A DNA stretch of 64,000 nucleotides. Origin: Serpula lacrymans var. lacrymans S7.9. Its lineage: Eukaryota > Basidiomycota > Agaricomycetes > Boletales > Serpulaceae. Below are positions 10,549 to 22,770 of this stretch, piece after piece; position 1 is the stretch's first letter, and each line of letters starts with the position of its first letter. Under the pieces are notes generated by a model that saw only the letters and a program-made list of their open reading frames with translations, was not told the DNA's origin and made no database searches. The stretch covers positions 1,695,685-1,759,684 of the forward strand of contig NW_006763292.1 of NCBI RefSeq assembly GCF_000218685.1, in the 5' to 3' direction. A program made the position numbers and the translations under genes.

Positions 10549-13168
10549 ATGACTAAGGCAGGCAGGAGTAAATACTATGCGGTTCGCATTGGTCGCGAAG
10601 GCCCAAAGATATATGCTACCTGGGATGAGGCAAGTGGCATTTTGACTGGATGGACAATCATCAAAGTCCTCTAACGTATGGCTTTGTCGCGACACTGGAT
10701 GTCTTTAGTGCAAAGCAAACGTAAAGACCCTGGAAATCAATCTCTACTCGCTGCTGGTCTAATGTACACTATAAGGTCTCTCGTTTTCCTGGGGCTGTCC
10801 ACAAAAGCTTCACATCCCGAGCAGAGGCAGAGGCTTGGCTACACGTTGAAAAACCAAGTGAGTAGAAGTCAGAATGTGTGCTGGGATTGAATGTTTAAAT
10901 ATCCTCCAGTTTTTCCGCATAATTCGGACATCGTTCCAATCGATATGAGGTCCATGTCAACACGCGAGCTTGTCACATGCACAAAGGCAGCAAAGTCTCC
11001 AGAATATTCAAGTGCTCACGCCAGTATTAGTGGGCCTAGCGTACTAGCCGCCTCTCACGACTATAGTCAAAAAGACTCGGTGGAGACAACATTCATCCCA
11101 TTAGATGGACCCCTCTTGCCACAGATGCCACTGTCCGACGAGCAAAGTCGAGTTTTGGACCTGGTGAAGCGAGGGCGCAGTATTTTCTTCACTGGTTCCG
11201 CAGGTTTGTTTCTGGCGTGTCGCAGCTTCAACCCCCTAACTTCCAAACACAGGGACGGGAAAGTCCGTTCTTCTAAGAGAGATCATACGTATATGTGGTG
11301 GCCGTTCTTCAGGAGAACTTGCAATTACTGCATCTACCGGTATAGCATCGGTCAATATCGGTGGGACGACGTTACACTCTTGGGCAGGAATTGGCCTTGG
11401 CCAAGAAGAAGCCCATAAGCTAGCTGGAAAGTTTCTCGGACAACCTAAATTCAAGAATGTTGTGGATCGATGGCGACAAGTCAAAACGTTAGTGATTGAT
11501 GAAAGTTCGTACCGCGCCTGTTTCTTCTTGTTTGAATATTAACCCCATATACAAAATGTCAGTTTCGATGTTGGATGGCGTTCTTTTCGACAAACTTGTG
11601 CGTATGTTTCATACCCAGTACGAATAATGTTCTCATTGCTACTCCTATATAATAGGAGGAAATTGCCCGCATAGTCAGAAGAAATTCAGCACCTTTTGGT
11701 GGAATACAGGTCAGTACTCATTATTTCACCTTTCGCATATGATGGAAGCGACGTATAGTTAGTACTTTCTGGTGACTTCTGTCAACTGCCTCCTGTACCG
11801 GATCGCAAGAACGGGATGGTTGTTCAGTCTAGATTTGCTTTTGAAGCCAATACCTGGAGACGATGTGTCAACCAACCCGTGATATTGACAAAAGTGTTCC
11901 GACAAAAAGATCAAGGCAAGTCCTTAGCTTGTGGTCACTAACTCATCACTCATGGCCTGCATTACTTTTAGCCTTTGTTGATATGCTCAATTCGATGCGT
12001 TTTGGGAAACTTGACCCAAAATCTGTCGAGGCATTCAGGAAATTATCACGACCTGTCAAATACACTGATGGAATTGGTCCAACGCAACTGTAGGTCACTT
12101 TAAACGTTATCCTATAATCACGCTCATCTGATGCCTTATAGATATCCAACTCGTAAAGAAGTTGACTTAGCAAATAGTCAAAGACTTCGAGAGCTGCCGG
12201 ATCAAATTATCAGGTATCCAGCAGCAGATAGTCCGGGTCGTGACTCTAACGGAAGACCCATATCCCATGAACAAATGGGCCGTCTCCTCGAACGTCTTGT
12301 AGTGCCGCCTGTGATTGATCAGAAGGTCTGCTTATTTTGTATGTCAGTTTTGCAATAAGATTTACTATAGAATTTTATCTATGAAAGATTGGTGCACAAG
12401 TCATGTTGATCAAGGTGTGCATATCTATGAAACAGACAATAGTTGTTGGTTGATACGATGATTTTCGTAGAACATGATACAAGGCGAGCTTGTCAATGGC
12501 TCTGTGGGCACGATCGTCAGATTCAGCACATCGAAGGAAGCTATGCAAACCAAGACTGAGATTGCAACAGAAGGAGGACAGAAGGATGAAGCACCGAGAT
12601 TTATCGATTTATCGAGCGATAACGTATGGCCTGTGGTGCGATTTACCAGTGGCAGAACTCTCCTTTGCATCCCAGTCGACTTTACTATCAATAATGCGGA
12701 TGGAGAGACAGAGGCTCGGCGACGGCAGGTCAGTATCGTTGCACCAAACCTTGACTTTGGGTTTGAACCTTCTTATAGATCCCTTTAATCCTCGCTTGGG
12801 CTCTGAGCGTGCACAAATCACAGGGACAAACTCTTGAACGAGTCAAAGTAGATCTGGCTCGTACGTTCGAAAAAGGCCAAGGTAATGCATACAATCATAT
12901 CCTCTTACAAATTTCTTACATTCATTATTCAAGCTTATGTTGCTCTTTCTCGTGCAACAAGTATGGAATCACTTGAAGTATTGAACTTCCATCCTTCCAA
13001 GTAAGTCACGTCATGGTGGCACGTATAGTTTATTCAATCTAGACATCTAGGGTGATGGCGCACCCCCGGGTCTTGGCCTGGCACGATGATCTGGACCACG
13101 AAGTAGATATGGACCCCGATTTTGATGAAATGGACGCAGATGATGCAGTAGACGCGTTTTGGAATTAG
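10549..13168 (+). CDS. PIF1-like helicase with N-terminal RNase H1 hybrid-binding domain (copy A)
   Basis: Fifteen exons (10549-10629, 10709-10720, 10776-10857, 10910-11203, 11253-11504, 11563-11597, 11656-11709, 11759-11915, 11972-12089, 12142-12325, 12388-12414, 12471-12728, 12779-12881, 12934-13000, 13051-13168) join to 613 residues. Residues 1-60 form a viroplasmin/RNase H1 N-terminal fold: [20 protein letters not shown] then [20 protein letters not shown]. This module binds RNA:DNA hybrids in RNase H1. The helicase core follows: Walker A GSAGTGKS near residue 157, Walker [29 protein letters not shown] and [21 protein letters not shown]1 enzymes are 5'-3' helicases that unwind G4 DNA and RNA:DNA hybrids. 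Introns 1 and 8 use GC donors (GCAAGT). A tandem paralogue follows. Its specific substrate is inferred. Confidence 0.9.
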
Positions 13169-13430
13169 TATATTCGAATTTGTTTCCATAAGATATATCC
13201 GCATTAATTGTATAGTACCAAGTTTCTTGAATTTCCGTCGCTGTGCTGCCGCGGTCTTCGGCGATGTGGGTCCAAATGCAGTTTACACTATCTCCACTAC
13301 CAATGCATAACGTAAATTTACAAACACGCCTTCCCACTGCAGGCTACGTGCATACTCTACTCTCACCAGTTCATATCGATATATCTCTCGTTTTCCTTTT
13401 GTATAAGCAGGGTTTTCAAATCAAATCGTT

Positions 13431-16082
13431 ATGCCCAGCGTTCGTCGCCCCAAAAAATATTATGCAGTTCGTATTGGGCGGGAGGGGTCACGGATTTATG
13501 ACAATTATAAGGAAGTGCGTGACCATCAATCTGTCCATGTTCATGGAGCTCCTCAGCATGTAATATGACTGCTTCATCAGCTAATGGCACATTTCTTATT
13601 CAGTATGAAGATGCCGTATGTGCATCGCTCTATTCCAAAGCTCGTATGAAATCATGACATATATCCCTCAGACTCGACGGTTCAGTGGTACGAGCGCCAA
13701 AGGCTTCGACTCGTTAGCTGAGGCTCAAACATGGCTCCATAACTTTCCAAGGCCTGCAGGCATGCATCCTTCTTGGCTTCCAGAACGTAGTTATCCTGAG
13801 CCCTCTCCCAGCTCAAATTTGGTGTGGACAGAATACCCAGGGCGACCAATACCACTTAACCGCGGCGCTGGATCTACCACTAATGATATCTTTAATCCTG
13901 GAAATTCATCACGACCACACACTGTTGTAAATATCTCTATTGGTCCCACACTGAATCCTCCACTACTAGTCGCCAACAATGTCCCTTCAGCAATGGATAT
14001 CACCATTGAGGTTATTCCCAAAGTTGAACTTGAATTCTCGCCAGAGCAAAAACTTGTGCTGAATATGGTGCAGAGTGGTCAGAATATATTCTTCACTGGA
14101 CCTGCAGGTAGGACGTCAGCTTCCTCTCAGATAAAATATTCACTGTGTGAGGTTTTCAGGGACAGGTAAATCTGTTCTTCTGAGGCAAATAATCAGCTTG
14201 TTCCGTGGGCGTGCACCTGGACTGGCTATAACAGCACCAACCGGTATTGCTGGGCTCAATATTGGAGGCACAACCATACATTCTTTTGCCGGAATTGGTT
14301 TGGGAAAAGAATCTGTCCATGACCTTGTCACCTATATGTCCAAACGTTCTAAAGCAAGATGGCGCGAAACTCACGCATTAATCATTGATGAAGGTACGTA
14401 GTGTCGCTTATCTTTCCCGGCAACTTAAAAGAGACATTGAAGTGACACCTAGTCTCCATGCTCGATGGACGCCTCTTCGATAAACTAGTATGTCGCCTTC
14501 TTGAATTCTATGACACACTCCTTATCGTATTTTGGTTTAGGAAGCTATTGCCCGGTTAGTACGTGAGTCGCCGAGACCTTTCGGCGGCATACAAGTGAGA
14601 TAGATTCACTAAACATATCAAGTTCTGGCACGTTCAAACGAAGTTCTTTTCTAGCTCATCTTGTCGGGTGATTTTTTCCAGTTACCCCCTGTTCCAGAAC
14701 ACGATAGTAGGACTGTACTCCCGGCAACCTTTGCTTTTGACGCAGAATCTTGGCCGCGATGTATTGGACAACCTGTTATACTCACCCAAGTCTTTCGTCA
14801 GAAGAATGAAAGTAAGCACGAAGGTAGTCACTATCTGCGATATGGAGCTAAAAATAGCCAGAGTTTATCGGTATGCTCTCCGCGATGAGAACTGCCCACC
14901 TCGAACAGTGGCATATCAACGAATTTCTCGGGCTCCAACGTCCTCTTGTATATACAGATGGCATTGTACCTACTGAACTGTAAGTCCCATAAGTCACTGA
15001 AGGAACCTACTCAATAATTCGAAGAAAGGTTTCCTTTGAAGAGGGAAGTTGAACGCTGTAATAGTGACCATCTTGATCAACTCCCGGGGGCTTCTCATAC
15101 ATTCATAGCCATGGATAGCCGAGGATACGACATACACAAGCAAAGAATAAGCCCACAAATAGCCGATCAGCTCCTGGACCGACTTGTGGTTCCCAGAGAG
15201 ATTACATTGAAGGTAGGATATTATGAAGATCAATCCGGTTCGGACTGATCGTTAGTGACCAGGTCGGGGCTCAGGTCATGCTTTTACGAGTAGGTCGGAG
15301 AAATTTATCCTAGCTCTTTTATTTTTCATTTTCTCCAGAATATAGCCGAAGGAAGACTGGTAAATGGATCTGTCGGAAAAGTGCTCGAATTTATCACTGC
15401 ACATGAAGCACGCAAGCGGTTCATCGAAGTTGCGCAACCCAAAGGGTCTGATGAATCTCTGCCGATTCTACCCCCAGCGGCGTCGGAAGTTGAAGGTACT
15501 AAAAGTCTAATAGCTCTGGATGAAGTAGTTTTTTCCACAAAGCAACTATTTCCTCTGGTTCGTTTCACGAATGATGCGCTGCTTCTTTGTGCCCCTTTGG
15601 ATTTCAGTGTCCAGGGCATCCCAGGGAACGTTGAAGCACAACGTACGCAAGTCCCTCTAGCCCTAGCATGGGCGATGTCGATCCATAAATCCCAGGGTCA
15701 AACTCTAAGTCGAGTGAAAGTGAACCTTAGACGCATATTCGAGAAGGGACAAGGTGAGGGTCTTATTATATGTTAAGAGAGTGGACAGCACTCAAAAACT
15801 TCAAGCTTATGTTGCTCTTTCCCGTGCTACGACCATGGAAGGTCTTGAAATAGTCAACTTTGATCCTGGAAGGTGAATCCGAGGCATGGATACATTCAAT
15901 GTGCTAATTAATGTACATCCTGCAGAGTCACGGCGCATCCAAGAGTTGTTGCCTGGCAGGTCGCCTGCCAAAAACAAGCTGAAGCTAGAAAAGTTCAAGA
16001 GGAGGAGATGGACACGGAAGAAGCTATCGACCGGTATCACTCTCTGTCGGAGCTCAACGATAGCATCACTCAACTAAAATAA
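13431..16082 (+). CDS. PIF1-like helicase with N-terminal RNase H1 hybrid-binding domain (copy B)
   Basis: Thirteen exons (13431-13514, 13604-13615, 13672-14107, 14160-14393, 14453-14487, 14541-14594, 14655-14811, 14862-14979, 15029-15212, 15263-15289, 15339-15753, 15806-15872, 15926-16082) join to 659 residues. The N-terminus [21 protein letters not shown] with RRFSGTSAKGFDSLAEAQTWL is the hybrid-binding module. The helicase core shows GPAGTGKS near residue 177, [46 protein letters not shown] and VTAHPRVVAW. Seven internal exons (12, 35, 54, 157, 118, 184 and 27 nt) match copy A in length, so the pair is a tandem duplication. Compared with copy A, two introns are absent (after the hybrid-binding domain and before the VPLALAW motif), and copy B has no GC donors. 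The C-terminal tail is longer and Glu/Lys-rich. Confidence 0.9.
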
Positions 16083-16305
16083 TTTATATACATGGCTCAT
16101 TAAACTTCACTGAGACTAGTGGTACCCTTAAAGAATGGAAGTGATTCGCGGTTGGGATGAGGGTAACAGAATACGTAATACCTATACAAAGACCAAGAGA
16201 GAACAGTACTCATTTACAACCGTAAGTCACCATAGTTCCACGTTATGGTCCACCCATGTGTCATAACAGAGGAAACGAATATACGTATATATGTCTCACA
16301 GCTCC

Positions 16306-19300
16306 TTACTCTGCTGAAGAATCACTCGTCGAGTCAGATAAGGTGGTGGCAGCCGACTTAGGAGTAGGAGGTGACTGTGGAGGAGTGGACTGTGCGACAG
16401 ACGGACCATGTTGCGTATTCTCCGCGTTGGTGACTAGCGTAGATGTTGTTGATGCTTGAGAAGATGTCGATGCTACATCATTGTCTTGTGAACGGGCTGG
16501 CCTAGGCGGCAAGGCGGGTATATCCATAGTAGCTCGTGTCGGAGATATTGGATTGGCACGTAAGGATGGGTGAATACTACTCGTAGGTCGCATGGGCAGT
16601 CGAGGTGTAAAGTCCTCAGGGTTCCGCGGGGACTGTGATCGAGGCGCGACACTAGCGACTTTCGTGTGAGATGAACCGTACGTGTATGTAGGGGTCGGCT
16701 CTCCTATAGGTGCCGCAGGTAACGGTGGAGAGCTACTTGTAGGATGTTCGTCAAAAAGAGTGCCAGCGTTAATAATCAGATCCTCCATCGACGAATCCTG
16801 AATGAAGCAAGTGAGTTGCGGGACAAACATAAAAGCTATGTAAGTGACCTTCCACGATTGTACACTAAGAAGATCTCCTCCTTTGGGTAATTCGTCTTCA
16901 CCAAAAATTACACCTCCAAATATAATTGCAAGATTCTTTGGGTCCATCTTATTTTTTTCTGACATAGCCGCGACTCGGCCAAGGTGCTCCACAATAGCCT
17001 TCAATGTTGCTCGATGAACATGGGGTAACCTCCTAATCTTAGATCGCAGCACAGCGAAGTTATTGAACTGGTGATCTGCTGAAAGTAAGAGTTAGATTGA
17101 GGTGCTCGATTCGTGATACGAATTGGCTTACTGCGGTCTTCAGAATATTCCATACGGTCCTGTAAGGGGAACCTGAAGACTGGTTCTGGTAATTCACGCA
17201 AGTACATCTAGAAGAAAACGTTACACGGTGACACAGATTTTTGATTGATAACATTCAAACCTTCAGTATTGACGATACAGCGTAGACGTCGTCAGTCAGG
17301 GGATTGAATTGGAAAGCAACTTCGCTCCGCTCTATTTTGCGCTGAAGCTAAAAAAATTTGATATGTTAAAGAGCATGTAAAAACATATGAAGGAGTTATA
17401 TCCCACATCTTGTACGACAGCATGTCGTCCAGACACCTTTGCATGCCAGCATCAGTACCTTGAGAGTTATATGCAAAAAAGTAACCAACCCTATAAATGC
17501 CCTCGGACTCGAGGCCTCTTTGATCGATTTCTTTGATACATATTCGAACAATTTTAGGTATTTCGCCCTCCCCTAAACTCCTAGCAGTTGCATAGTCCAC
17601 TAAACTTACCCCAAAAATCAGATCGCTACATTCACCAACGTTATAGTTGTAGTAAAGTATAGGTTTTAGCGTGGCAGAAGCTAGCGATCGTTGTATAATC
17701 GACCCAACATCGGCAACGTCTTTCTTGGGAGAAATCTTGTCTACCATCGACCTCGCATGCGAAGAAAGTTGGGTTTGTGTCATTGTCGTAGCACTGGTAT
17801 GTGATATGATTGATCGATTTCCCGACTTTCAGCAAAGGTACGTACGTCATGTTATCCACATACTGATCCAACACGCCCTTTACCGTAGTTGAATAGTCAT
17901 GCACGAACATTTCTAAGCTCTTGACGTAAAATGAGATGAAATTACAGATGCCTTGAAGCACAAGCTCACCTTGTATGCTCCTTCGAGAATCTTTGTTCGT
18001 CGAAGCCTTAAAGTCTCCAACCAGTGCACGCCTTTTCTATACTCCTTATCTACACGAATAGACCGGTTTGTTCGGTTTGTCATATTACTATATGAAAATA
18101 ATTTACCTGCTTCATCTGCTTCTCGCTTTGCCCGAACAGTCCTAAGGGCAGTATTTTCTGAGCGACCCCCGAGGCTTTCTTTGACCGTCCCACTTTTATC
18201 CAGGAATGTGATCAATTGGTTTAACTGTTTCTTGCCTAGCATACAATGAAGATATAAAAAGCATTTGAGAACAAATAAAATTACCATGCTGTGCAAATTC
18301 AGAAAATGCTGTAGATGTTGACGGAGAACGGCTACGGCCTGATGGCATGCTGCCTGAAGGCCTTCGATCGAGTGGCCGCAAGGGATGCGGTGTTGTTACG
18401 ACAGGTTTAGTTGGTAGACTGGGATTAGACCGGGAATTGCTGAATGCATTACTGCTTTGTTCCAAATAAGGCGTATATGATGGCGTATGGTGATGCGATG
18501 AAGTAATAGGAGCAGTGTTGGAAGTGACAGTAGCTTTGTGATCCTTTGAGAGGGGTAAGGGTAAGGAAGGTGTTATTTGCATAAGGTTATGAACTGACCT
18601 CTACTTCCTGACATTTCTTCAGATAGGTGCGTTTAAGCTTTGGTAAAGTATTTTCAGCGAATTCATTATACGAATTACTAGACTCCTTCAAGTCCTCTTT
18701 GATACGTTTGCGCGTGCGTTCTTGCGTCTCCTATTGACGGAATATGTTCATGCTATGGTGCGAACAGAATCGAGGGAACATACTTTGAGAAAATTCAAAG
18801 GGTTGACGATGTCAATCGTCAAAGTAGTAAGGAATGCCTGTCTTGTTTGTGCCTCTGTTGGCTTAAGCTCAGTTTTGTTTCCGAAGTAAAGGAATAATAC
18901 CAACCTCTTTCGACATTATCCCTAACTTCGCTCCATGCTTTTCTCGCTGTATTAAGATCGTAACGATCATCCAAAAAACTGTCGATGGCTTTTACTTTGC
19001 GATGTAATTTTAGGAGTGAATCGACACTGATGAGATACGACGATTATGCGCTGCTAGAAGGGACATTATGAGGTTATACTTACTAAACCTCTTCTATGCG
19101 CTTTCTTCATCAACGAAGAAATAATATTGAGCAACAACTTTGTAGGTGCACAGGATAAACAGGTACCTTTCCTGGAAGAAGCTCAGATAAGAATCTGTGA
19201 GAACCTTGAGATGATGTTCAAATAGCGGTATCGGCCCTGATTGCGATGAAGGGTCTGATATTGATGGCCGTGGTGTCGGCGGGCTCTCTGTCGCGGATGT

Positions 19301-19306
19301 TGACAT
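16306..19306 (-). CDS. RGD1: F-BAR domain RhoGAP (Rgd1-like)
   Basis: Fifteen minus-strand exons (19167-19306, 19084-19104, 18905-19026, 18784-18854, 18599-18730, 18285-18543, 18107-18235, 17970-18049, 17846-17919, 17490-17793, 17407-17436, 17261-17347, 17132-17207, 16849-17078, 16306-16797) join to 748 residues. The F-BAR domain starts FEHHLKVLTDSYLSFFQER and continues through SLLKLHRKVKAIDSFLDDRYDLNT and KAWSEVRDNVE. A Ser/Pro-rich insert follows. The RhoGAP domain runs from about residue 410: SLVDYATARSLGEGEIPKIV, ESEGIYR-VSG with the likely arginine finger near residue 444, LRELPEPVFRFPLQDR, and MDPKNLAIIFGGVIFGEDE. The tail is Ser/Pro-rich. Yeast Rgd1 is a GAP for Rho3 and Rho4 at growth sites. 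A role in polar growth or septation is inferred. The gene is convergent with the helicase pair. Confidence 0.92.
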
Positions 19307-20399
19307 GATGGTCAGCGGGCAAGGAGCATTGGGCTCACCACCAATTTCAACTTTCTGCGGTATGTCCCTCCCAGCACATCGCCACAATACACCAACCGAG
19401 TAAACATGTCAAAGCAAAGACCCCTCAGACCCTGCATGCATATGCACATAATAAGCGGGATATAAACAGTAACCTGGGAACTAAGGGTGCCACACAAGCT
19501 ATTGCCCCTGGAACCGCTGAGTTCAAAAAGACTGCGAACGACTACTGAGTACAGTCGTGCAGTCCGTATCTTAGTCTGAACATTGTGTCCTTAACCTGCA
19601 GCCTTCAACCACAGCATTTTTATCCTCGTTTGGTTGTATCACACAAACTTGCAGGCCTTTTATCGTCACCGCTCGATGTCTCAGCTCCAAGTCATTTTAG
19701 ACGTTCAATTCGTGGAGATGAACTTGAGGAAGGACGCGTAGGTGTTTTTGCTGGAGCTATAATTTGTATCTAAAAAAAAGCTCAGCTCTAGCAATGTGTT
19801 TTTCAGTCTATGAACCAACACCCTGATCCCGGCCTACCTCGTTGGTGCCTCCACTAATCACTCTCATTTTGCATGCCATCCTGCTTGGTGCTTTTATACC
19901 TATCCTTATATAGGAAGAGCAAGAAGAAAGCCGAGGCGACCGCTCAGAAACCATTGGAAAGCTCTGCTCATCGCTTGAAAACCATAATTGATGCTGATAA
20001 AGTTGCGAGTGCTTGCAATGCCTTCAAACATGTCGAAAGCTGGTAGCCATTTAGATGGTTCTTGACGCCGAAAAAAATGTAAGTGACCGGGGAGCTAACT
20101 ATTCACTGATTGCATTTCATTCAGGCTGAGTTTGATAGTCCACTTGAACTTCTTGGACGTAAGAGGAGTTTGTTACGTGCGCTAGTAGACGAAAAGTGGT
20201 CAGAAAGATATACTTTATGCCGTGAGGCAACCATGTCGGAGCAATTTATGTATAATTTGTGGATACATGACACAGGGATATATTCTTGCAAACCACATTT
20301 ATTAAATTCCTTTCCGTGATGTATCATCTCCGCAAGATCGAGCCGACCATCAGAAGAAACAAAGAGCCCCAAAAAATAGATAGAATCCGTGACGCTTTT
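19307..20399. other. intergenic region with one weak open frame
   Basis: A short plus-strand frame near 19,870-20,050 (KKKAEATAQKPLESSAHRL) and another at about 20,140-20,320 look coding-like in composition but cannot be joined into a start-to-stop model with a known domain. The region should also hold the RGD1 promoter, next to the start at 19306. I do not call a gene here. Confidence 0.3.
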
Positions 20400-21526
20400 T
20401 TAAATTTCCGGAGAAGACATTGAGTCACTATCGTCATCGCCGTCCATGACTTCGTTTCCATTTTCATCCTCCAATTTAACCCGTTTGTGCGGACGGGGCG
20501 AAGGTGTGTCATCGGCCTCCTTCATGTCGGTCTCGTCGACCACGTCTGGAGAATTATCCCATTCTTTCTGCATTTCATCCCTCAGATGCTTTCTGCATAG
20601 CGCTACATCTGCCGTACTCCGTTGATATTTCAGTTGCGCCACATGAAGTTCAGCACGTCGTATCTTCTGTGCTGACAACGCACGGGCCAAATCAACTTCT
20701 ATTTTGTACGTCGACGACGGAGCGACGGATGGTGACCGCGGTCTCGTCCGCTGTGTTTGGTTTGAAGAGGACGGTACCTTGATAGGTTTAAAAAATAAAT
20801 AAATAAGACTCAACCGAGAAAGAAAAAAAGCCAATAAAAAGGACTTACAGGTGGCGGTTGGTTTGGGGTCGGTATGATCTGACTTGGTTCTTCGTTTGGC
20901 TGCTGGGGGCGAATGCCAGGTGGAAGGTTTGGGTGTAAGCACCGTTGTGGGCCAGGTGTTATCCCAGCCACATTGGTATACACTGGTGGGGGGACCGAAA
21001 AAAATCCAGCATGTGAACCACAAAACGACGATGTCACGCCGAAAGGAGGGGGCGGGGGAATAAATGGATTCGTCGCAAAATGTGCAACTCTGGAGGCGAC
21101 ATGGTAGGGAGGATGTGCAGGGTTCGGAGGATGGAACTGTGACGTTAATGGGTACGGGTAAAGCGAGCTCTGCGGTGCAGGTGCAATCTGAGATGGTGGG
21201 TGAGGAATAGCTGGGTTCGATGGGGGTGCAGCAGCCGTAGCGACTCCTGGGTGTCTCCATCCCGGTGGTGAAAGGACACATGAATCAGGATGTCTGCCTA
21301 AAATCCGCCATTGATGACTATTACACGGCTGAGCATTTTGCACATTTGGAGGTGCTGACACTTGTGGATGAAGAGATGATATGCCTGCTCGCCATGAGAT
21401 TTCCGGTTGAGGGCCAGTACTACTCTGTGTTTGTGATGTGGAAGGCGTTGGAGCAGAGCGAGATGGGTGCATTTGGGTGGTTACACCGGGAGGGCTGGAG
21501 TGTGAGGTGGTATGGATATGAGGCAT
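20400..21526 (-). CDS. proline-rich protein with acidic, nuclear-looking C-terminus
   Basis: Two exons (20849-21526 and 20400-20777) give 351 residues from the first ATG in frame (MPHIHTTSHSSPPG). The N-terminal 230 residues are rich in Pro, Ser and His with several polyproline runs (FIPPPPPFG, NQPPPV). The C-terminal exon encodes a charged helical stretch (EVDLARALSAQKIRRAEL, LRDEMQKEWDN), a basic motif that could be a nuclear localisation signal (PRPHKRVKLEDENG) and an acidic end (DGDDDSDSMSSPEI). No catalytic domain is recognised. It may be a transcription or chromatin accessory protein, but that is a guess from composition only. Further 5' exons are possible. Confidence 0.6.
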
Positions 21527-21671
21527 TGGCAGATTCTGACTGCAGGCGATGGATGGGACCGTATTTATAGCAAGGAGGTAGAGTGTTTGGCGTGATGCTG
21601 GCAGAGTGCGCAAAGGCCGGCGTATAGTTAGGTGCTGTGTTCCGTAAAAGTAACGAGTCCATCAGTACCTT

Positions 21672-21950
21672 TCAGGGCGAAACGTACATCCGTGACATCC
21701 GCTCTGTTCTGGTTGTGCGACAAGGAGAGATGATTCCAAGCATGTATTCCATGGAAAACCGAAGCCTCGCCTCACTTTGCTCGCATTCCTGCCGCGGTAA
21801 CGGAATATGTTTCCTTGGCACTCCCAAAGCTTCACGGAGCTTCAAATACTCATCCTTTCTCAAGCGATGGCGGTTTGATCGGTACCACCACTTGAGAACT
21901 TTTCTGTGAAATCTATCTCTTGATTCCTGGCCTACGCACAAGCGGCACAA
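21672..21950 (-). other. open frame without recognised family
   Basis: About 93 codons rich in Arg, Glu and Leu (KWWYRSNRHRLRKDEYLKLR) end in a stop. There is no good ATG and no clear splice partner. It may be an exon of an unrecognised gene or chance. Confidence 0.2.
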
Positions 21951-22151
21951 CGCTCGAAAATTGTGTGTTCAAGGAGATATCATTCAAAGTTTCACAGCCT
22001 CAATCACTGATGCGGCGTACCGAATCAACCTTGATGCAGAGTATGTATGTGCACAATTGAAACACACATTCTTCAGTGAATCTTGACCTTCACCATATGT
22101 TGTGTAGTTCAGAGAAAAATCGAATAGAGCAACCTTGATACGAGCTCGTGT

Positions 22152-22432
22152 TCACGTGTTCATCATACCCGAAGTGGAATTACCCGGATCTTTGCGATCC
22201 AGCCTTGAACTCTTAAGGCTTGAGGCGCCGGCAATGATCTCTTCATGCTCCGAACGTTTTCCCGCAGATGGCATACTTAGCAGGCTTGATTTAGTGGAAT
22301 ATCCTGATATCGTGGCGTATCCCATCTCCACCTGCTGTTCTGGGTTGCTCTAACATTGGGCCTGGTCATGAGGTTATTACCGCCGAGTGCGAAGGAACCG
22401 GACCTTGGGATGTCGAAATCGTTAAACTTACC
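22152..22432 (-). other. possible 3' exons of an unrecognised gene
   Basis: A last exon at 22152-22349 (65 codons plus stop, with Ser/Lys-rich ISGYSTKSSLLSMPSAGKR and SEHEEIIAGASSL) has a good acceptor. It is preceded by a donor at 22431 closing a short exon that would encode LPDTLQS. Upstream sequence to about 22,680 has further open pieces that I could not join confidently. The composition resembles a disordered cytoplasmic tail. The function is unknown. Confidence 0.3.
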
Positions 22433-22770
22433 GATTGCAGCGTATCTGGTAGATCTGCTCATCTTAGCTCGCATGTGTGTTTTCGTGTCATAGTGAGCAC
22501 TCGCATTCGCACTGGTTGACTTTTTAACGCATTACGCACTCAGGTCGTTTCTTCTTCTCCTGTGTACCAATACCGATACACATCGCCGTTCGATTGGTCG
22601 TGTTCTTATCTTGAACCCACTGGATATACGATTTGGGATAAAGCCTAAAAATGATCTAGGGGTCAAGGGTATACCCTCCGTTCTTCGACGTCTACTTTCC
22701 ACTTAGAACCCCCTAACCATCCCAAAGCCCAACGACTCCGCTTAAGGTTCCGAGGCCCTTATACTGGTTC

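Noticed and set aside
16798..16848. Reading through the last RGD1 intron as coding
   Set aside because: The 51-bp stretch is in frame but inserts VTYIAFMFVPQLTCFIQ into a conserved RhoGAP region, has GT-AG ends, and its removal restores QSWK-DSSMEDLI.
22480..22700. tRNA or other structured RNA gene near the HAD phosphatase
   Set aside because: No cloverleaf with A/B box sequences could be drawn.
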